From Calamus simplicifolius (taxonomy: Eukaryota > Streptophyta > Magnoliopsida > Arecales > Arecaceae), in NCBI GenBank assembly GCA_900491605.1, contig UESW01004630.1:528832-592831 (forward strand): a DNA stretch of 64,000 bases. The letters are read 5' to 3'. Below are positions 1-10,862 of this stretch, in pieces. How positions within the stretch are numbered: position 1 is the first letter of the stretch; the number at the start of each line of letters is the position of its first letter. Made by a program: the position numbers and the translations under genes. The notes beneath the pieces are model-generated. The model did no database searches. It worked only from the letters and a program-made list of their open reading frames with translations, and was not told the origin of the DNA.

Positions 1-2
1 AT

Positions 3-668
3 CTTACTATAAGCCGACCTGATATTGTCTATGGAGTTGGTTTGATTAGTAGATATATGGAACATCCAAAGGAGTCACACTGGATGGCAGCAAAAAGGAT
101 TCTAAGATACCTCAAAGGAACTCTTGATCATGGTATGTTTTATACTCATTCCAATGATGTAAGTTTAATTGGTTTTTCTGATAGTGATTGGGGAGGAGAT
201 CTTGATGAACGGAAAAGCACTTCTGGTTATATCTTTTATTTTGGTGCTAATGCTTTTTCTTGGAGCTCAAAGAAACAATCCATTGTTGCATTATCTACAT
301 GTGAAGCAGAGTATGTTGCAGCAGCATCATGTGCTTGTGAGGCCATATGGTTGCGCAACTTATTGAAAGAATTGAGTCATTCACAAAAGGAGCCTGTGAA
401 GATATATGTTGATAATAAGTCTGCTATTGAACTAGCTAAGAATCCAGTTCAACATGGAAGAAGCAAACATATTGACACAAGATTTCATTTTCTTCGTGAT
501 CAAGTTAAGAAAGGTATTGTGAAGGTAGTGTACTGTAAATCAAATGAGCAAATTGCTGATATATTTACAAAATCACTCAAAAGTGAAGATTTTCAAAAGC
601 TAAGAAAGATGCTTGGAGTCATGGCACCAAGAAAAAACAAGTTTACGGAGGAAATGTTGGAATATTAA
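3..668 (+). CDS. copia reverse transcriptase end and RNase H, partial
   Basis: This open frame is truncated at the window start and ends at a stop at 666-668. It opens with the conserved copia stretch SRPDIVYGVGLISRYM, the C-terminal part of RT in front of the RNase H linker. RNase H follows: GFSDSDWGGDLDERKSTSGY with the first catalytic Asp, then ALSTCEAEY with the Glu, then IYVDNKSAIELAKNP with the next Asp. KHIDTRFHFLRD and IADIFTKSL close the domain as expected. There is no frameshift or internal stop over about 220 residues, so this copy is better preserved than the other copia elements here. The stop lies only a few bases downstream of the LTR start. RNase H removes RNA from the hybrid during reverse transcription. 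Confidence 0.93.
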   Translation, partial: LTISRPDIVYGVGLISRYMEHPKESHWMAAKRILRYLKGTLDHGMFYTHSNDVSLIGFSDSDWGGDLDERKSTSGYIFYFGANAFSWSSKKQSIVALSTCEAEYVAAASCACEAIWLRNLLKELSHSQKEPVKIYVDNKSAIELAKNPVQHGRSKHIDTRFHFLRDQVKKGIVKVVYCKSNEQIADIFTKSLKSEDFQKLRKMLGVMAPRKNKFTEEMLEY

Positions 669-1165
669 ACTTGTTTTAATGCACTCTTGAAAGACTAAAG
701 GCTTCATAGGAGAAAGGAAGAGTCACTCTTGAAAAGATCAAAGGCTTCATGGGGAAAGGAAGAGTCACTCTTGAAAAGATCAAAGGCTTCATGGGGGAAA
801 GGAAGAGTCACTCTTGAAAAGACCAAAGGCTTCATGAGAGAAAGGAAGAGTCATTTTAAAAAGATAAGATGGTTCATAAATTTAAAATTGACTCTTAGTA
901 TTTTGTAATTGACTCTTAATTTTCTGCAAATGTCTTTTAGTTTTTCTATGCATGTATTAAATAGTGGTATATGAAAGGACATCTAGATGTTTATAAATAT
1001 GAAGGTGTTTGCCCATGAAAGGTAGAGAAGTAGAAGTAGAAGAAGATGATAATGAAAATAGAGAGAGACCCAAAAGTTGTATTCCCTCTAATATAGAGTA
1101 TCATTTTTCTTATTGAAAGAATCCTTCACTTTCGTCAATTTTGTGTGCCCACCTTGTTTCCAACA
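655..1165 (+). repeat. 3' LTR of the copia element at the window start
   Basis: The 511-bp LTR starts TGTTGGAATATT and ends TTGTTTCCAACA, giving imperfect inverted termini. It begins within the last codons of the RNase H frame, so there is almost no untranslated spacer. The middle holds a tandem array (682-853). The partner LTR is outside the window, so its age cannot be estimated. Confidence 0.85.
682..853 (+). repeat. tandem array of about 43-bp units in the LTR
   Basis: About four units are in direct tandem, each running from CACTCTTGAAAAGA through AAAGGCTTCATG to AAAGGAAGAGT. Later copies differ by a few bases and the last decays. This lies in the U3-like part of the LTR, where repeat-number change is common in plant copia elements. 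A role as enhancer-like repeats is speculation. Confidence 0.85.
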
Positions 1166-1929
1166 TTAATTAACCAGAATTAAATCGATGAAGCTTTTGG
1201 CTGACAACAATTGTGGCAAAATCTGACCTGCATATATATGTGCCAATCTGCTCAAATTAACGTAAAATAAATGATTTTTTAAAGTCAAGTAACAAAATGG
1301 GTTTTTTGAGTCAAGTCAGTTTGGATTAAACTAGAGTCAATCCGATTGTAAACTTAAGGGATAACCTTTAACCTCCAGACCTAATAGGCCATTGGAGGTG
1401 AACTGGTAGGGAACCATCTCCTGCACCCAATATTGTTGATAGTTCTTTGGATATTCTTTTTTTTTTTTTTTTTTAATGCGCGCGGTTGGGTTCATTGGTT
1501 TCTAAAAAGAAAAAAAAAGTTGTAAGGAGTGAGAGATAGGATGAGTCACAAGCTTTTGGAATGTTGTACTTAATTAGTTCATGATTAGTATATATCCTAA
1601 ATTTCTAAATTTATGGTGATGATGATGATGATGCATTTAAAGTTAAATTTAACTTTATTATTTGTGATCTTGACACTTCATGTTTTAGTCTACATTAGTT
1701 ATACACATGTTTGATGTGTGAAAACTTAAATGAATTGATAGGTGGTTATGGTTTTATATAAAATAAATGGGTTTCGTATGGATTTATATTTTCAAACCTG
1801 ATTATAAATGGGTTAGGATGAGCCGGTCCAAGTGGTCACACCCCTTTGCCTAGCAATTGGAGATTCTGGACCAAATTCCTGGAACCTAGGTCATCATAGT
1901 ATGGATGGTCCTTCATCTCTTCTTTATAA
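1166..1929. other. intergenic, no gene seen
   Basis: AT-rich sequence with a poly-T run near 1458-1474, a short GATGAT run near 1618-1632 and no convincing coding frame. No terminal repeats or element ends were recognised. Confidence 0.6.
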
Positions 1930-3237
1930 AAAATATTATAAAGGGTACGGTTAGTTGATATTCGACCCTTTAATGGACTGCATTTTAATATTTAGCCTAT
2001 GTTGATTTAGAGAAAGCATATATAGAGTATCTAGAGAAATAATATAGTAAATTTTAGAGAAAAAAGGAGTTATCAAAGGTATATAAAATTGATAAAAAAA
2101 TATGTATGATAGAGCAATAACTATTGTTAACACAACAATAGAAGAAACTAGTGAGTTTTTAATTACTGTAGGTTTACATCAAAATTTTTGTTAAATTCAT
2201 ATTTTTTTATACTAATTATGAATAAATTAACTAAATATATTTAAGATGATATTTCATTGTGTATATTATTTGCAGACATATAGTATTGATTGATGAAACT
2301 AAATCTGAAATAAATGCTATATTAGAGATTTGGAGAGAGGCTTTAGAATCTAAAAGTTTTAAGATTAGTAGAACTAATACTGAATACATTAAATGTAATT
2401 TTAGTAAAAACAAAAATATAAATGAAGAGATTGTGAAGATTGAAAGCCAAGAAATACCAAGGGTGAAAAATTTAATATTTGAAATCAATTATCCAGCAAG
2501 AAGATGAAATAGGTAAAGATATGAATCATAGAGTCGAAGTAGAATGTATCAAGTGGAAGAGTACTTCGAGAGTATTGTATGATTGATGCATACCATTAAA
2601 ATTTTAAATATATATATATATATATATATATAGCCAGCTATGTTATATGGAACAGAGTGTTGGGCAACATTGAAACAACATATGAATAAATTAAGTATAA
2701 TAGAAATGTGCATGTTAAGATAAATATATGGTAAAACTTTAAGGAAAGGTCCTTTTGCACTGCGCGCACGTGCGACTGCACGTGCGGTGTAGGAAAGGAC
2801 AAAAATGTCCTTTGGCATGCACGCTCGCAGCACATGCGGCTAATCACCGTGCACAATGCGCACGTCCCGTACCACGCATGGTGCATAAAGAGCTTTTCAA
2901 ACTTTAAAAGATAAAATTAGAAATAAGAATATGCTAGAAATGATAAGAATAGCCCTAACTGAAGGTAAAATGTGAAAAAACTAATTACGGTGGTTTGGAT
3001 ATATATAACGAAAACCTTTAGATGCTTCAGTTAGAAAGGGTGATCTTTTAATAATTTATTATAATGATAGAGATAGAGGTAGACCTAAATTAAAATGAAT
3101 AGAAATAATTAAATGAGATATAACTATTTGTAATTTGAGTGTCGACTTAATCTTGAATAAAGCAGAATGGAGATAGCAGATTCATGTAGCTAACCCCATG
3201 TAGTTGAAAAATGGTTTAGATGAGTTGAGTTGAGTTA
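1930..3237 (+). pseudogene. RTE-type non-LTR retrotransposon, decayed RT and 3' end
   Basis: A broken reading across several frames matches the plant RTE-type LINE protein. In order: an ILEKKGVIKG-like stretch near 2045-2085, YDRAITIVNTTIEETSEF near 2104-2160, ITVGLH near 2163-2180, then VLIDETKSEINAILEIW and REALESKSFKISRTNTEY from 2281. The polymerase box is damaged: ICRHIVLID stands where FADDIVLID is expected. The C-terminal part continues as MLYGTECWATLKQHMNKL (2640-2695), LRWFGYI (about 2985) and RDRGRPK (about 3069). The 3' end has GAGTTGAGTTGAG at about 3221-3233, a short simple-repeat tail of the RTE type. The copy is interrupted by a MITE (2743-2898), an AT microsatellite (about 2609-2631) and many stops, so it is dead. 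Confidence 0.82.
2743..2898. mobile_element. Mutator-type MITE with 9-bp target duplication
   Basis: This 156-bp GC-rich insert splits the RTE remnant. It is flanked by identical 9-bp direct repeats AAACTTTAA (2734-2742 and 2899-2907). The ends are imperfect inverted repeats: GGAAAGGTCCTTTTGCAC on the left, and GAAAAGCTCTTTATGCAC reading in from the right. A 9-bp TSD points to the Mutator superfamily. The RTE protein resumes directly after it, which confirms insertion. It has no coding capacity. Similar ends occur at 10126, 24893, 34324 and 39841. Confidence 0.82.
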
Positions 3238-3769
3238 ATTAGCCAGTAATACCTAATTTATTATACTATTTTTTTTTAATTTTTAATCTTTCTTACTGTT
3301 ACAGTAAAACAATACATGTATGCACATATATAATTATTTTTTTATTACATATAATTATTTTTTATTATTTTAAGTTACCTTTTTCTTGCATATAATAGAT
3401 ATATATGTACATGCAATTATTATGCACCGATAAAGATTGAGAACTAAAAAGAAATATTTGTAGGCCAGGTGTTACGTGTCTAGCCTATCGGAGCTAAACA
3501 TTAATTAAGGCAATTATAAATGAGTTGTTATACGTTGAGAGTTTTCTGGCCGCCTTTGCTGACTTTTCCTGTCCTGAATCCATTCTAACCTAGCACGTTG
3601 CCACCTCTAGCTCAAAGTGTAGCTGGACTCACTGGCTCAACTAGATTTGTACATGTTAAGCGAACGGTTAACATGCTCATTATCATATATAAAAATTTTA
3701 AAAAAAGAGCGAACTGATACCAGGTGTTGAACGTATTAAGTCAACTTTAGGTTGCGTAGTTTAGGTTGC
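3238..3769. other. intergenic, no gene seen
   Basis: AT-rich sequence with no credible coding frame. No element ends were recognised. Confidence 0.55.
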
Positions 3770-4490
3770 AATGTTTGATGCATCATCAAATAATTCCAAA
3801 CGATAATATAAATTACTTATAAAATAGATTATTACTAAATAGAGTACCAATAATGTTAATTACTGTGTTTGATATACACAATAATGTTATAGTAATATTG
3901 ATTACTGTGTTTAATATAACAAATAGATTATCAATCATATAAATCAAATTCTCAGCCAATGTTCTTCTCCTTGAATAATAACAAATACACAACCATGCTG
4001 CCACCTCCTCAGGTACCTTTTCTCCACCACCAAAAAATGTAATGGTCATGGCAGTGGATGGATGAGAGAAGAAAAAGGAGGAGGCGATAGTGAGACAGGT
4101 GGGAGGGAAGAAGGTTTTATATGAAGAAAAAGATCGTATCAATCATCAGCAATGACTTGAAACGGTAGCAATCTTTCTGAAGATGATGTGATGGTAGCTC
4201 ACTAGTAGGGTAGAATTATGAGAGGATAAGCGAAACAACGTTTGGAAGAGATGGTTTTATTTTCATGAAAGAAAAGGGATGATTTTTGTTTTTAAGGAAC
4301 AGAGGCAATTTTGTTAAAAAAATATCAGATTATAATATTTTTGATAATGTAGATAACCATCTTATGAGATGTAATTCAAATTATCACTATAAAATAGATT
4401 GTCATTAAAAATATATAGTAAATATAGTTATTTGATGTGTCTAATTTAAATTATTAATAATTTAAATAGATTATCGACTATCAAATGCAC
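3770..4490 (+). repeat. AT-rich dispersed repeat family, copy 1
   Basis: Its two outer parts resemble, in reverse orientation, the two outer parts of the sequence at 10863-11717 and 17044-17455. Shared blocks include the stretch around TTGATATACACAATAATG near 3870 and the end block TTTAAATAGATTATCGACTA near 4460. The similarity runs to both ends, so this looks like one non-coding DNA element family. The centre (about 3960-4300) is unlike copy 2 by eye. The superfamily is not assigned; TTTGATGCAT-like and ATCAAATGCACC-like ends hint at short terminal inverted repeats. Confidence 0.6.
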
Positions 4491-4782
4491 CTTATATTAT
4501 TAGCCGAATATCTTACAAATTATTACAAACACCAATGCAAACCTTCCATATCCATTTAATACAGCATGAAAGTAGGAACACAGATTTTTCACACCTTTTA
4601 TTGCCTTCTCTAGGAAACTATATCTGAAGATGGTCTGTAGCCCGTTGAAGCCTTAGTATGTAGCAAGAATTTCTTTCCTTGAGGAGACTCCCTTCTCATG
4701 TGTCACCTTTTATTAATTGCCTTCTCTAGAAAATATATTTGGCTTATACCCAAGTACTTGGAGTGACACTATAAGGTTGGAT

Positions 4783-6621
4783 TTATCTTTTCTCAATTAT
4801 CACCTTTAATCCATTTTTCATGTAAGTAGTCAGTGCCAATTTTGGGACCACCGTCTGGTCTTGAACTACCTGAACATGATAGCGACAGAGGATGGAAGCC
4901 ACCACAAACTTCATCTGATAGTATGCAAAGTCCTTTCCCAAGCACAGCCTTGGCCCTCCATTGAAGGCTGGAAACTTGTGCCAAGCTTCACTCACAAATC
5001 GCCCATCCTTGAGCCATCTCTCCGGCCTGAACTCCCTGCAGTCTTTGCCCCATATGCTCTCCATCCTCCCCATGGAGTAGAGGGAGTACATAACCTTTAT
5101 TCCTTTCTTCAGTGTGGTCCCATCAGGAAATACCTCATCTTCTGTCACCTGACCAAATTTAAGAAACATGCATCGTGAGTCTGAGGATATTTATCTTCAT
5201 GTAAGATCCATTACCTTTCATGCATACGTATCCATGCAAAAGTAGAGGAATATTACTCAACGTACGTATGTTCATGAATAAAAAGGGTACATATATATGT
5301 ATTGCATGTGTGTAGCTATAAATGCACTGAAAAAAATCTTACAGCCTTAATTATCAGTCATAATTTATGCCATTCATTGGCTTGCGTACCTCTTTGAAAT
5401 CTACTGGCACGGATGGGTACAGCCTTAAAGCCTCGGACAGAGCTGCCTGTAGATACTCCATCCTCTTCACCTCTGATGGCCAAAGTACCAAAGCATTCTC
5501 TCCTCCTCCATTGCCACCATATCCTCTCTCCTTTACTATGCTTCTAGCCTCTGCAAGTATTTTTTCCTCCACCTCTGGATTCTGGTCCAACAACCAGAAA
5601 AACCAAGCCAGAGCCACTGAAGATGTGTCCCTCCCTGCCAGTATAAAATTCATGCAGACATCCCTCAGGAACTTATCAGAGAATGGGTTCCCATTCTCAT
5701 CCTTGAGCCCTATGAAGGCTGTCAAGAGATCGGACCTCGACTGCTCCCCAGATGATGATGATGATAGCTCTTCCTTCCTCCTCCAAATCACCCCATAAAT
5801 AAATTCATCAGCTTGCTTCAGTGACTTCTTGAGCTTCCCTTCACTCCCAACACCAAAATAGCGCATAGCTTTCCACAAGGCAGTCGGGGTTATAAATCGG
5901 ATTGCGGTGACCTGTGTCATGTTCTCAAAGGCCTTGGCGAAGGGTATCTCTGGAAGGCCCAGGCTCAGGCTGCCCATGTCGATGCCCATAGCGATCCGGC
6001 AGACATTATCAAATGTCAGCCGAAGCAGCACGTCCTGTAGATCGATTGGGACGTCCAGCAGGGACTCGAGCACAGGTAGAAGCCTTGTGTGAATGAGCTC
6101 GATCACAGATTTGTCCATGACGGCTCGGAGCTCCTTTGAGTGGAACTCGAGGCTTGATCTCTTCCTATGAAGGCGCCATGCTTCGCCATCAGTGCTGAAG
6201 ATGCCGTGCCCGAGCATGTCACGGACGATGCCCAGGATGTACTCCCCCTTGGGAAAGTTGGCGAACTTGGTCTTGAGGATGTACTCGAGGTTGTTGGGGT
6301 TGGCAGTAACAACGCACTGAAGGTTGCTAAGCCATGGGCCGCGGAAGGTGAACGTGCCATTTGTTCTAACAAGCACGTCGGTGGTCCACTCGTAGACATT
6401 GCCACGGAGGTGGATGAGCAGCGAGGGAAGCATCCCGAGGACCGGCCACACCGCAAGGCCATGGCGCCTCTGCTGGCTAAGGGAGTGGATGACCACAAAG
6501 GTTGATAAGGCCAAGAGTAGCCCTATAATGGTACCTCTGACAAGAGCTCGAGGAAGCTAGTAGTAATGGTGGCGCCATCAGGCCGTGTGTGGAAGAAGGT
6601 GGCGTGCTGGGTGGAGTTCAT
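4783..6621 (-). CDS. CYP86B-like: CYP86B-type cytochrome P450, copy 1 (frameshift near N-terminus)
   Basis: There are two exons on the minus strand: 6621-5390 and 5148-4783, with a 241-bp phase-0 intron (5389-5149, donor GTACGC, acceptor CAG). P450 marks in order are the proline-rich hinge VWPVLGMLPS, the I-helix AGRDTSS, the K-helix ExxR in SEALRLYPSVP, FRPERW, and the heme loop FNGGPRLCLG with the thiolate Cys. VCMNFILAGRDTSSVALAW and LCLGKDFAYYQMKF are typical of CYP86, and the whole sequence is closest to CYP86B. CYP86B enzymes omega-hydroxylate very-long-chain fatty acids at the ER for suberin-type polyesters. The likely start is the ATG at 6621-6619 (MNSTQHATFF), which parallels the MNSGNQ start of copy 2. 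However, that frame meets a stop soon after about 6550, and the P450 frame (one base different) carries on from LVRGTIIGLLLALSTF. This is a one-base frameshift in the anchor, from mutation or assembly error. The remainder is intact to the stop. Confidence 0.9.
5149..5389 (-). other. intron of CYP86B copy 1
   Basis: The donor GTACGC follows the Glu codon of DFKE and the acceptor CAG precedes GTGACAGAAGATGAG. The phase is 0. It sits at exactly the same protein position as the much longer intron of the second copy, which supports common descent. Confidence 0.9.
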
Positions 6622-8914
6622 GGTGGTGGTGGAGTGGAGGGTTAGCAAGGATTAATTATAGATCGAGGAGACCGGGAGGCAGGCTGCATTATAGGAGTTC
6701 AGCGATTTACATGTGGCAGCATTAAAGTGTCTTAATGGAGATTGAGAGACAATGAACGTTCTACTCACCTAACCTAGTTTCTTTTCTTTTTTTTCCCAAC
6801 TGTAGTTTGATGAAGTTTTTAAAAAGAGTAAATATGGACCTTGTTGCCAATGTTTTGGTATTGTTGCACGTATTTGGTGCCAAAGTATCATACCAATGCA
6901 ATCAAGACTGACTGAACCAAAGAACCTAATTAGGGGATTCTAGCTAGATGATCGAACCTAGCTACTTCAAGCTGTTATTGGCGACCGATGTTTTAGATGA
7001 GCCACCATTTGTAGCCGGTGTTTTAGATGAACCACCATATTAGTGCAGGAGGGACCCTAACCGGTATTTTAGATGAACCACCATTTGTTGGGGATGTATA
7101 TGAAGCTGACTGAATTGATAGATTAGGACTGTGCCAATGTAATCAGACACGAAGAAATGTAATTTAAAATTTAAAAAAAGAAATAAATAAATTTTAAATC
7201 TTATTTAATTTTTTTTAATTATTTTTATGATTTTAAATCAAATCTAATTTTTTTGATAAATTTAACATTTAAAGCTTACCTGGTTATGTTGAACTCTTCA
7301 AAACATATCCTGATGAATCTTTGGGTTCCGTACTGGACCGGATGAAGATGGTGTAGGGATGCAATAAATCCTTTGCTTAATTGCCAAGAAGAAACTACTC
7401 TCACGCTTTGTTTCCTTTCATTCCATTCATTTTTAGCTCTATCCCCTCCTTATTTATAGATGGAAGGATGGGATAGAAGGAGCAGGCATATGGAGAGATA
7501 AGAACTCTCAGAATGCTCATACCGTGCGGACTCTTTCTATATGTACCAATTACGATGAGCGTGTATCCCTACATATTCTCTCTCTTAGTGAATGAATTCG
7601 AATCGTCATATCAACATATTTTATATTAAATGCTTATTTTGCTGGTTCAAGACAAAATAAAAATATTTTCACCTAAGAAAACCAAATTAAAAAATACTTG
7701 AGTGGTTAAGGGGAAGATTTAAGATTTTTTTTGCGCATAAGTGGTCATAAGATCGATTATCTTTAATTTTTAACTTTGAAAATACATACATTAACCGTTA
7801 TATGACACATTAACATATATGAAAAAAAATTACCTAATTTATTTATTAATGATAATGATCATGTATAAAATAAGTTTTGAATAAAATACAATATGTAAGT
7901 CAATAATTAGCTTTTCATGACACTCAATCTAACAGTATCATAGTTTTAAGTTGCGGTTGACCATCAACAAGAAGTTAAAATTGCAAGACGTTTAAAAATG
8001 TGTTCGACCATCAATAAGAGGTTAACATTGCAAGTTGGATAATGGACATAGGAGACGGGATTTGCTGAAATAGAGGTGTTAGGAATACAATTACTAGTCA
8101 AGAAGTTGAGACCACAGACAGCTAATGCTTGGTAGGAGGTTGCTACAGGAGACCCATTGATGAGTATTTATTCTTGATGTGGGAGATTCATTAATGCAGT
8201 TACTAGGAAGATTGGAGGTACAAATGGATCATGCTACTAGTTGACAATGTTGAAGATGATGTTGAATTATTATGATGAACGAAGCATTGCAGTTCCTTGT
8301 CAAAGCTGCATTCGTAATTGATTCAGCATAGTGGAAGTTTGAATTATTAGAACATCAATCCAAAAGCAAGGAAGCAAATATGGCTCACTGTTAACTTTGA
8401 CATTTGAAAGGGATTGTCCAACACTATAGGAGACTATTTCATGATGAAGAACCATCAACAGGATGATGCTGTGTCACTGAAATTGTGTGGAAGAAAATGA
8501 GGAGAGGACGAGTAGATAATGGGACATGTCTAATTTGTTATTCTTCATTGTCAAGGTGATCTCATTTGCTTTTAGGAAGATAATATTGCTGGATAATTTT
8601 ATCCCCTTACCTAGCTATTTTCCTGCTGATATATGCCATGGCAATTGGGCCACATAACAAAACTCCAAAACAATCTAGCAAATTATGCTGATCTACTACT
8701 GCTACATATGGGGCCAGAAGTTGGACCCTGGAGGGTAGAACATCAAGCTATAGGTATGGTGATGTTTAAGGTTCAATAATAAGATGTTGGGAATTAGAAC
8801 AATATGAAGAATGACCATCTGGCCATAGTTAAAGCCTCGTTATGGGCAGCCATGCAGTTTTAAGAAGCATACGGATGTATTTATTTTGCAACGTTTCCTT
8901 CAAAGAATTTAAGG
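6622..8914. other. 5' flank of CYP86B copy 1 and anonymous AT-rich DNA
   Basis: No gene was recognised. A TATAAT-like sequence on the minus strand (about 6689-6694) lies some 70 bp before the ATG and could be the promoter; this is weak. A short tandem repeat sits at 6983-7090. The rest is AT-rich, with no element ends recognised. Confidence 0.5.
6983..7090 (+). repeat. short tandem repeat around TTTTAGATGAACCACCAT
   Basis: The core TTTTAGATGAACCACCAT occurs three times with one or two changes, each preceded by CCGATG, CCGGTG or CCGGTA. Spacing is uneven, about 33 and 48 bp. It lies about 360 bp upstream of the first P450. No function is evident. Confidence 0.75.
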
Positions 8915-9202
8915 TTGGACGGCTCAATTACTGTTTCTGATGGAAAGGACAGCCATCACTTCAATTGCTTAGCTCACACAGCTCACTACTTTTGCTTTAT
9001 GTCTGCTAGGGTTCCTGTTAAAATGATTCACGCCCTTGATGAATTAGCCCTCAGATCTTTGCCTCGGCGTCCCAGGGAAGAAAAGATTTGGGTCATGGAA
9101 TCATTAATTATTGGTTTAATACAGCATAGATTCTGCATTCACTTGAACGATCACTTGGAGAAGAATTACCCTGAAGAACTATCAATGATAACATATGAAT
9201 AA
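8915..9202 (+). CDS. hypothetical 95-residue ORF, unrecognised
   Basis: An ORF of 95 residues that I do not recognise. It has a Cys/His-rich start (HHFNCLAHTAHYFCFMSAR) followed by a charged, helical-looking part (ALDELALRSLPRRPREEKIW). Base composition here is less AT-rich than its surroundings, which makes a decayed gene or transposon exon possible. No promoter, intron or partner exon was found. It could equally be a chance frame. Confidence 0.25.
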   Translation: MDGSITVSDGKDSHHFNCLAHTAHYFCFMSARVPVKMIHALDELALRSLPRRPREEKIWVMESLIIGLIQHRFCIHLNDHLEKNYPEELSMITYE

Positions 9203-10121
9203 ATTGCAAAAATGATAAAATTGAGATAAATAAATTTGAAGAGAAAAATAAATAAATAAATAAATTTTAGCAATAAATAGAATATATGAAAGTGGATTTC
9301 CAGTTTTTGGCTTCTACTCCAAGAACACAATATAAAATTTACTCATAAGATAAGTTGCCTCCCATTCAATTTCTTAAGGGACCATTTGATCGATGAAGGA
9401 AAAAATAGGGACAAAAAAACATTTTCGTCCTTATCTTTTATTCAAAAGAAGAAAAAAAAAAAGACAAATATTATGTATGAAGCCTACGTACACACTCTTT
9501 TCCTTTTTTCATAAAAATATAAATATTACATTTATTTTCTAAAACTCTTTTTTTTCTTCTACTGAAAAATGAAAAAAAAAATTCCACAAAATTACCAAAC
9601 ATTAAGCATTAAAGAAAAGCACGAGGACATCTAACTTAGGTAACAATGAAATAGATAATAATTAGGAATAAAATAATGGTTACATAAGAATTCATAATAA
9701 ACTTCCCACATTCTCCCTCTATGCTAATACCAATCACAGTGAAAAGCTGAATAAAAAACTTCTTATGTTGGTTCCCAGTAATTGGGAAAGAGAGAGCACG
9801 TAGGCCCAAAACCACATGCATGACAAAAATAAGAGGCTCTCAACTTGCTCCATGCCATTTTATTCTTTTGTTTGTCGGTTTACAAGCCTATCAAGGACAA
9901 CATGGCAACGTATGAGGCCATCTCTCTTGGGTGAATAAACCTAACTGATGGACTAAACCGATGACATAAGCCAGGATATACCCAAGATATCTCATGAGCT
10001 ATACTTATGGTAGCCAACAAGCATCTTGGATCAGCAGTTTTGATCCCAGAGAGGTTTAAGCTAAACTTAGACATCAACTGGGCCAGGCCAAGTTCAGGCT
10101 AGGCACCAACACTAATTGAGG
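9203..10121. other. intergenic, no gene seen
   Basis: AT-rich with A-runs near 9448-9465 and AATAAATA repeats near 9247-9262. No credible coding frame and no recognisable element ends. Confidence 0.55.
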
Positions 10122-10560
10122 TAGGAAAGAACTTTATGCACCGTCTACAGTGCAGGTTGCATGCATCGAGCATGGTGATTGACTGCATATGCATGCAGCT
10201 ATGCATGCCAAGAATAATTTTATTTTTTTATGTATCACGCATGCAGTCCTCCATATATACACATGGTCAATTAGTGCAAAGTGCGCGCGCTCTTGTATGG
10301 CACAGTGTAAGATGACTTTTTTATTAGGATGGAAAAGAATTTTATGCACTGCGTGCAGTGCAGATCATATGCACGGTGCGCGGTGATTGACTGTGCGCAT
10401 GTTCAGCTGTATATGCTAAGAATGATATTATTTTTTTTGTACATGATACGCGCGGTCCGTGTATATGTTAGGCCAATTAGTACAGCATGCTTCAGCACCG
10501 CGCCGATTTTTTCATTGAGGTAGAAGAAAATTTTGTGCACCGCGCGATGCAGGAGCCAAC
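10122..10560. repeat. tandem GC-rich MITE-like units, two and a bit copies
   Basis: The block beginning GGAAAGAACTTTATGCACCG (about 10124) repeats as GGAAAAGAATTTTATGCACT (10331), and a third start GAAAATTTTGTGCACCGCGC follows near 10526. The spacing is about 208 and 191 bp. Each unit holds GTGATTGACTG, a CATGC/GCATG-rich part and a T-run. The starts match the ends of the 9-bp-TSD MITE at 2743, so this looks like a tandemly duplicated member of that family. Clear TSDs were not found. Confidence 0.65.
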
Positions 10561-10862
10561 TTGTTCGACATGTCCAGTGGAGGCCCACCGGATTACTTGA
10601 GTCTTAAAGTTTTCTTTCCGAGGCATTCCATGGGGCTTTTAATGACACCCAGTCCCTATTGTTAAACATTATCAAATCTAGATTGATTGTGCTAGATTTT
10701 GGTGGACCTGATCCGTGCCAGACAAATGCGAAGAGCTCAGCTACGTTAATAGCGTTATCAGAGCAGAAAAAGATGGAAAGCTGGATGTGGGGGATGTTCT
10801 TGATGAAGGCTGGGTTGCCTAAAGTTTCACTCACCATAAAGTTTCACTCACCATCACACTCT
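10561..10862. other. anonymous segment with a 17-bp direct repeat
   Basis: This 300-bp segment is less AT-rich and has no recognised product. Near 10820-10855 the 17-bp unit AAAGTTTCACTCACCAT is present twice in tandem. A 68-residue frame on plus and a 77-residue frame on minus overlap here, and neither resembles a known family. Confidence 0.5.

Larger units (their letters stand above)
1..1165 (+). mobile_element. Ty1/copia LTR retrotransposon, 3' part only
   Basis: The window opens inside the polyprotein of a copia element. What remains is the end of reverse transcriptase, RNase H, and then an LTR with canonical TGTTGGAA and TTTCCAACA ends. The order RNase H then LTR fits copia on the plus strand. 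The 5' LTR, gag, protease and integrase lie outside the window, so completeness and target-site duplication cannot be judged. The five bases after the LTR are TTAAT and would be one TSD copy. Confidence 0.93.

Noticed and set aside
3813..4142. 109-residue minus-strand frame
   Set aside because: It lies inside the AT-rich repeat family copy 1 and has no domain.
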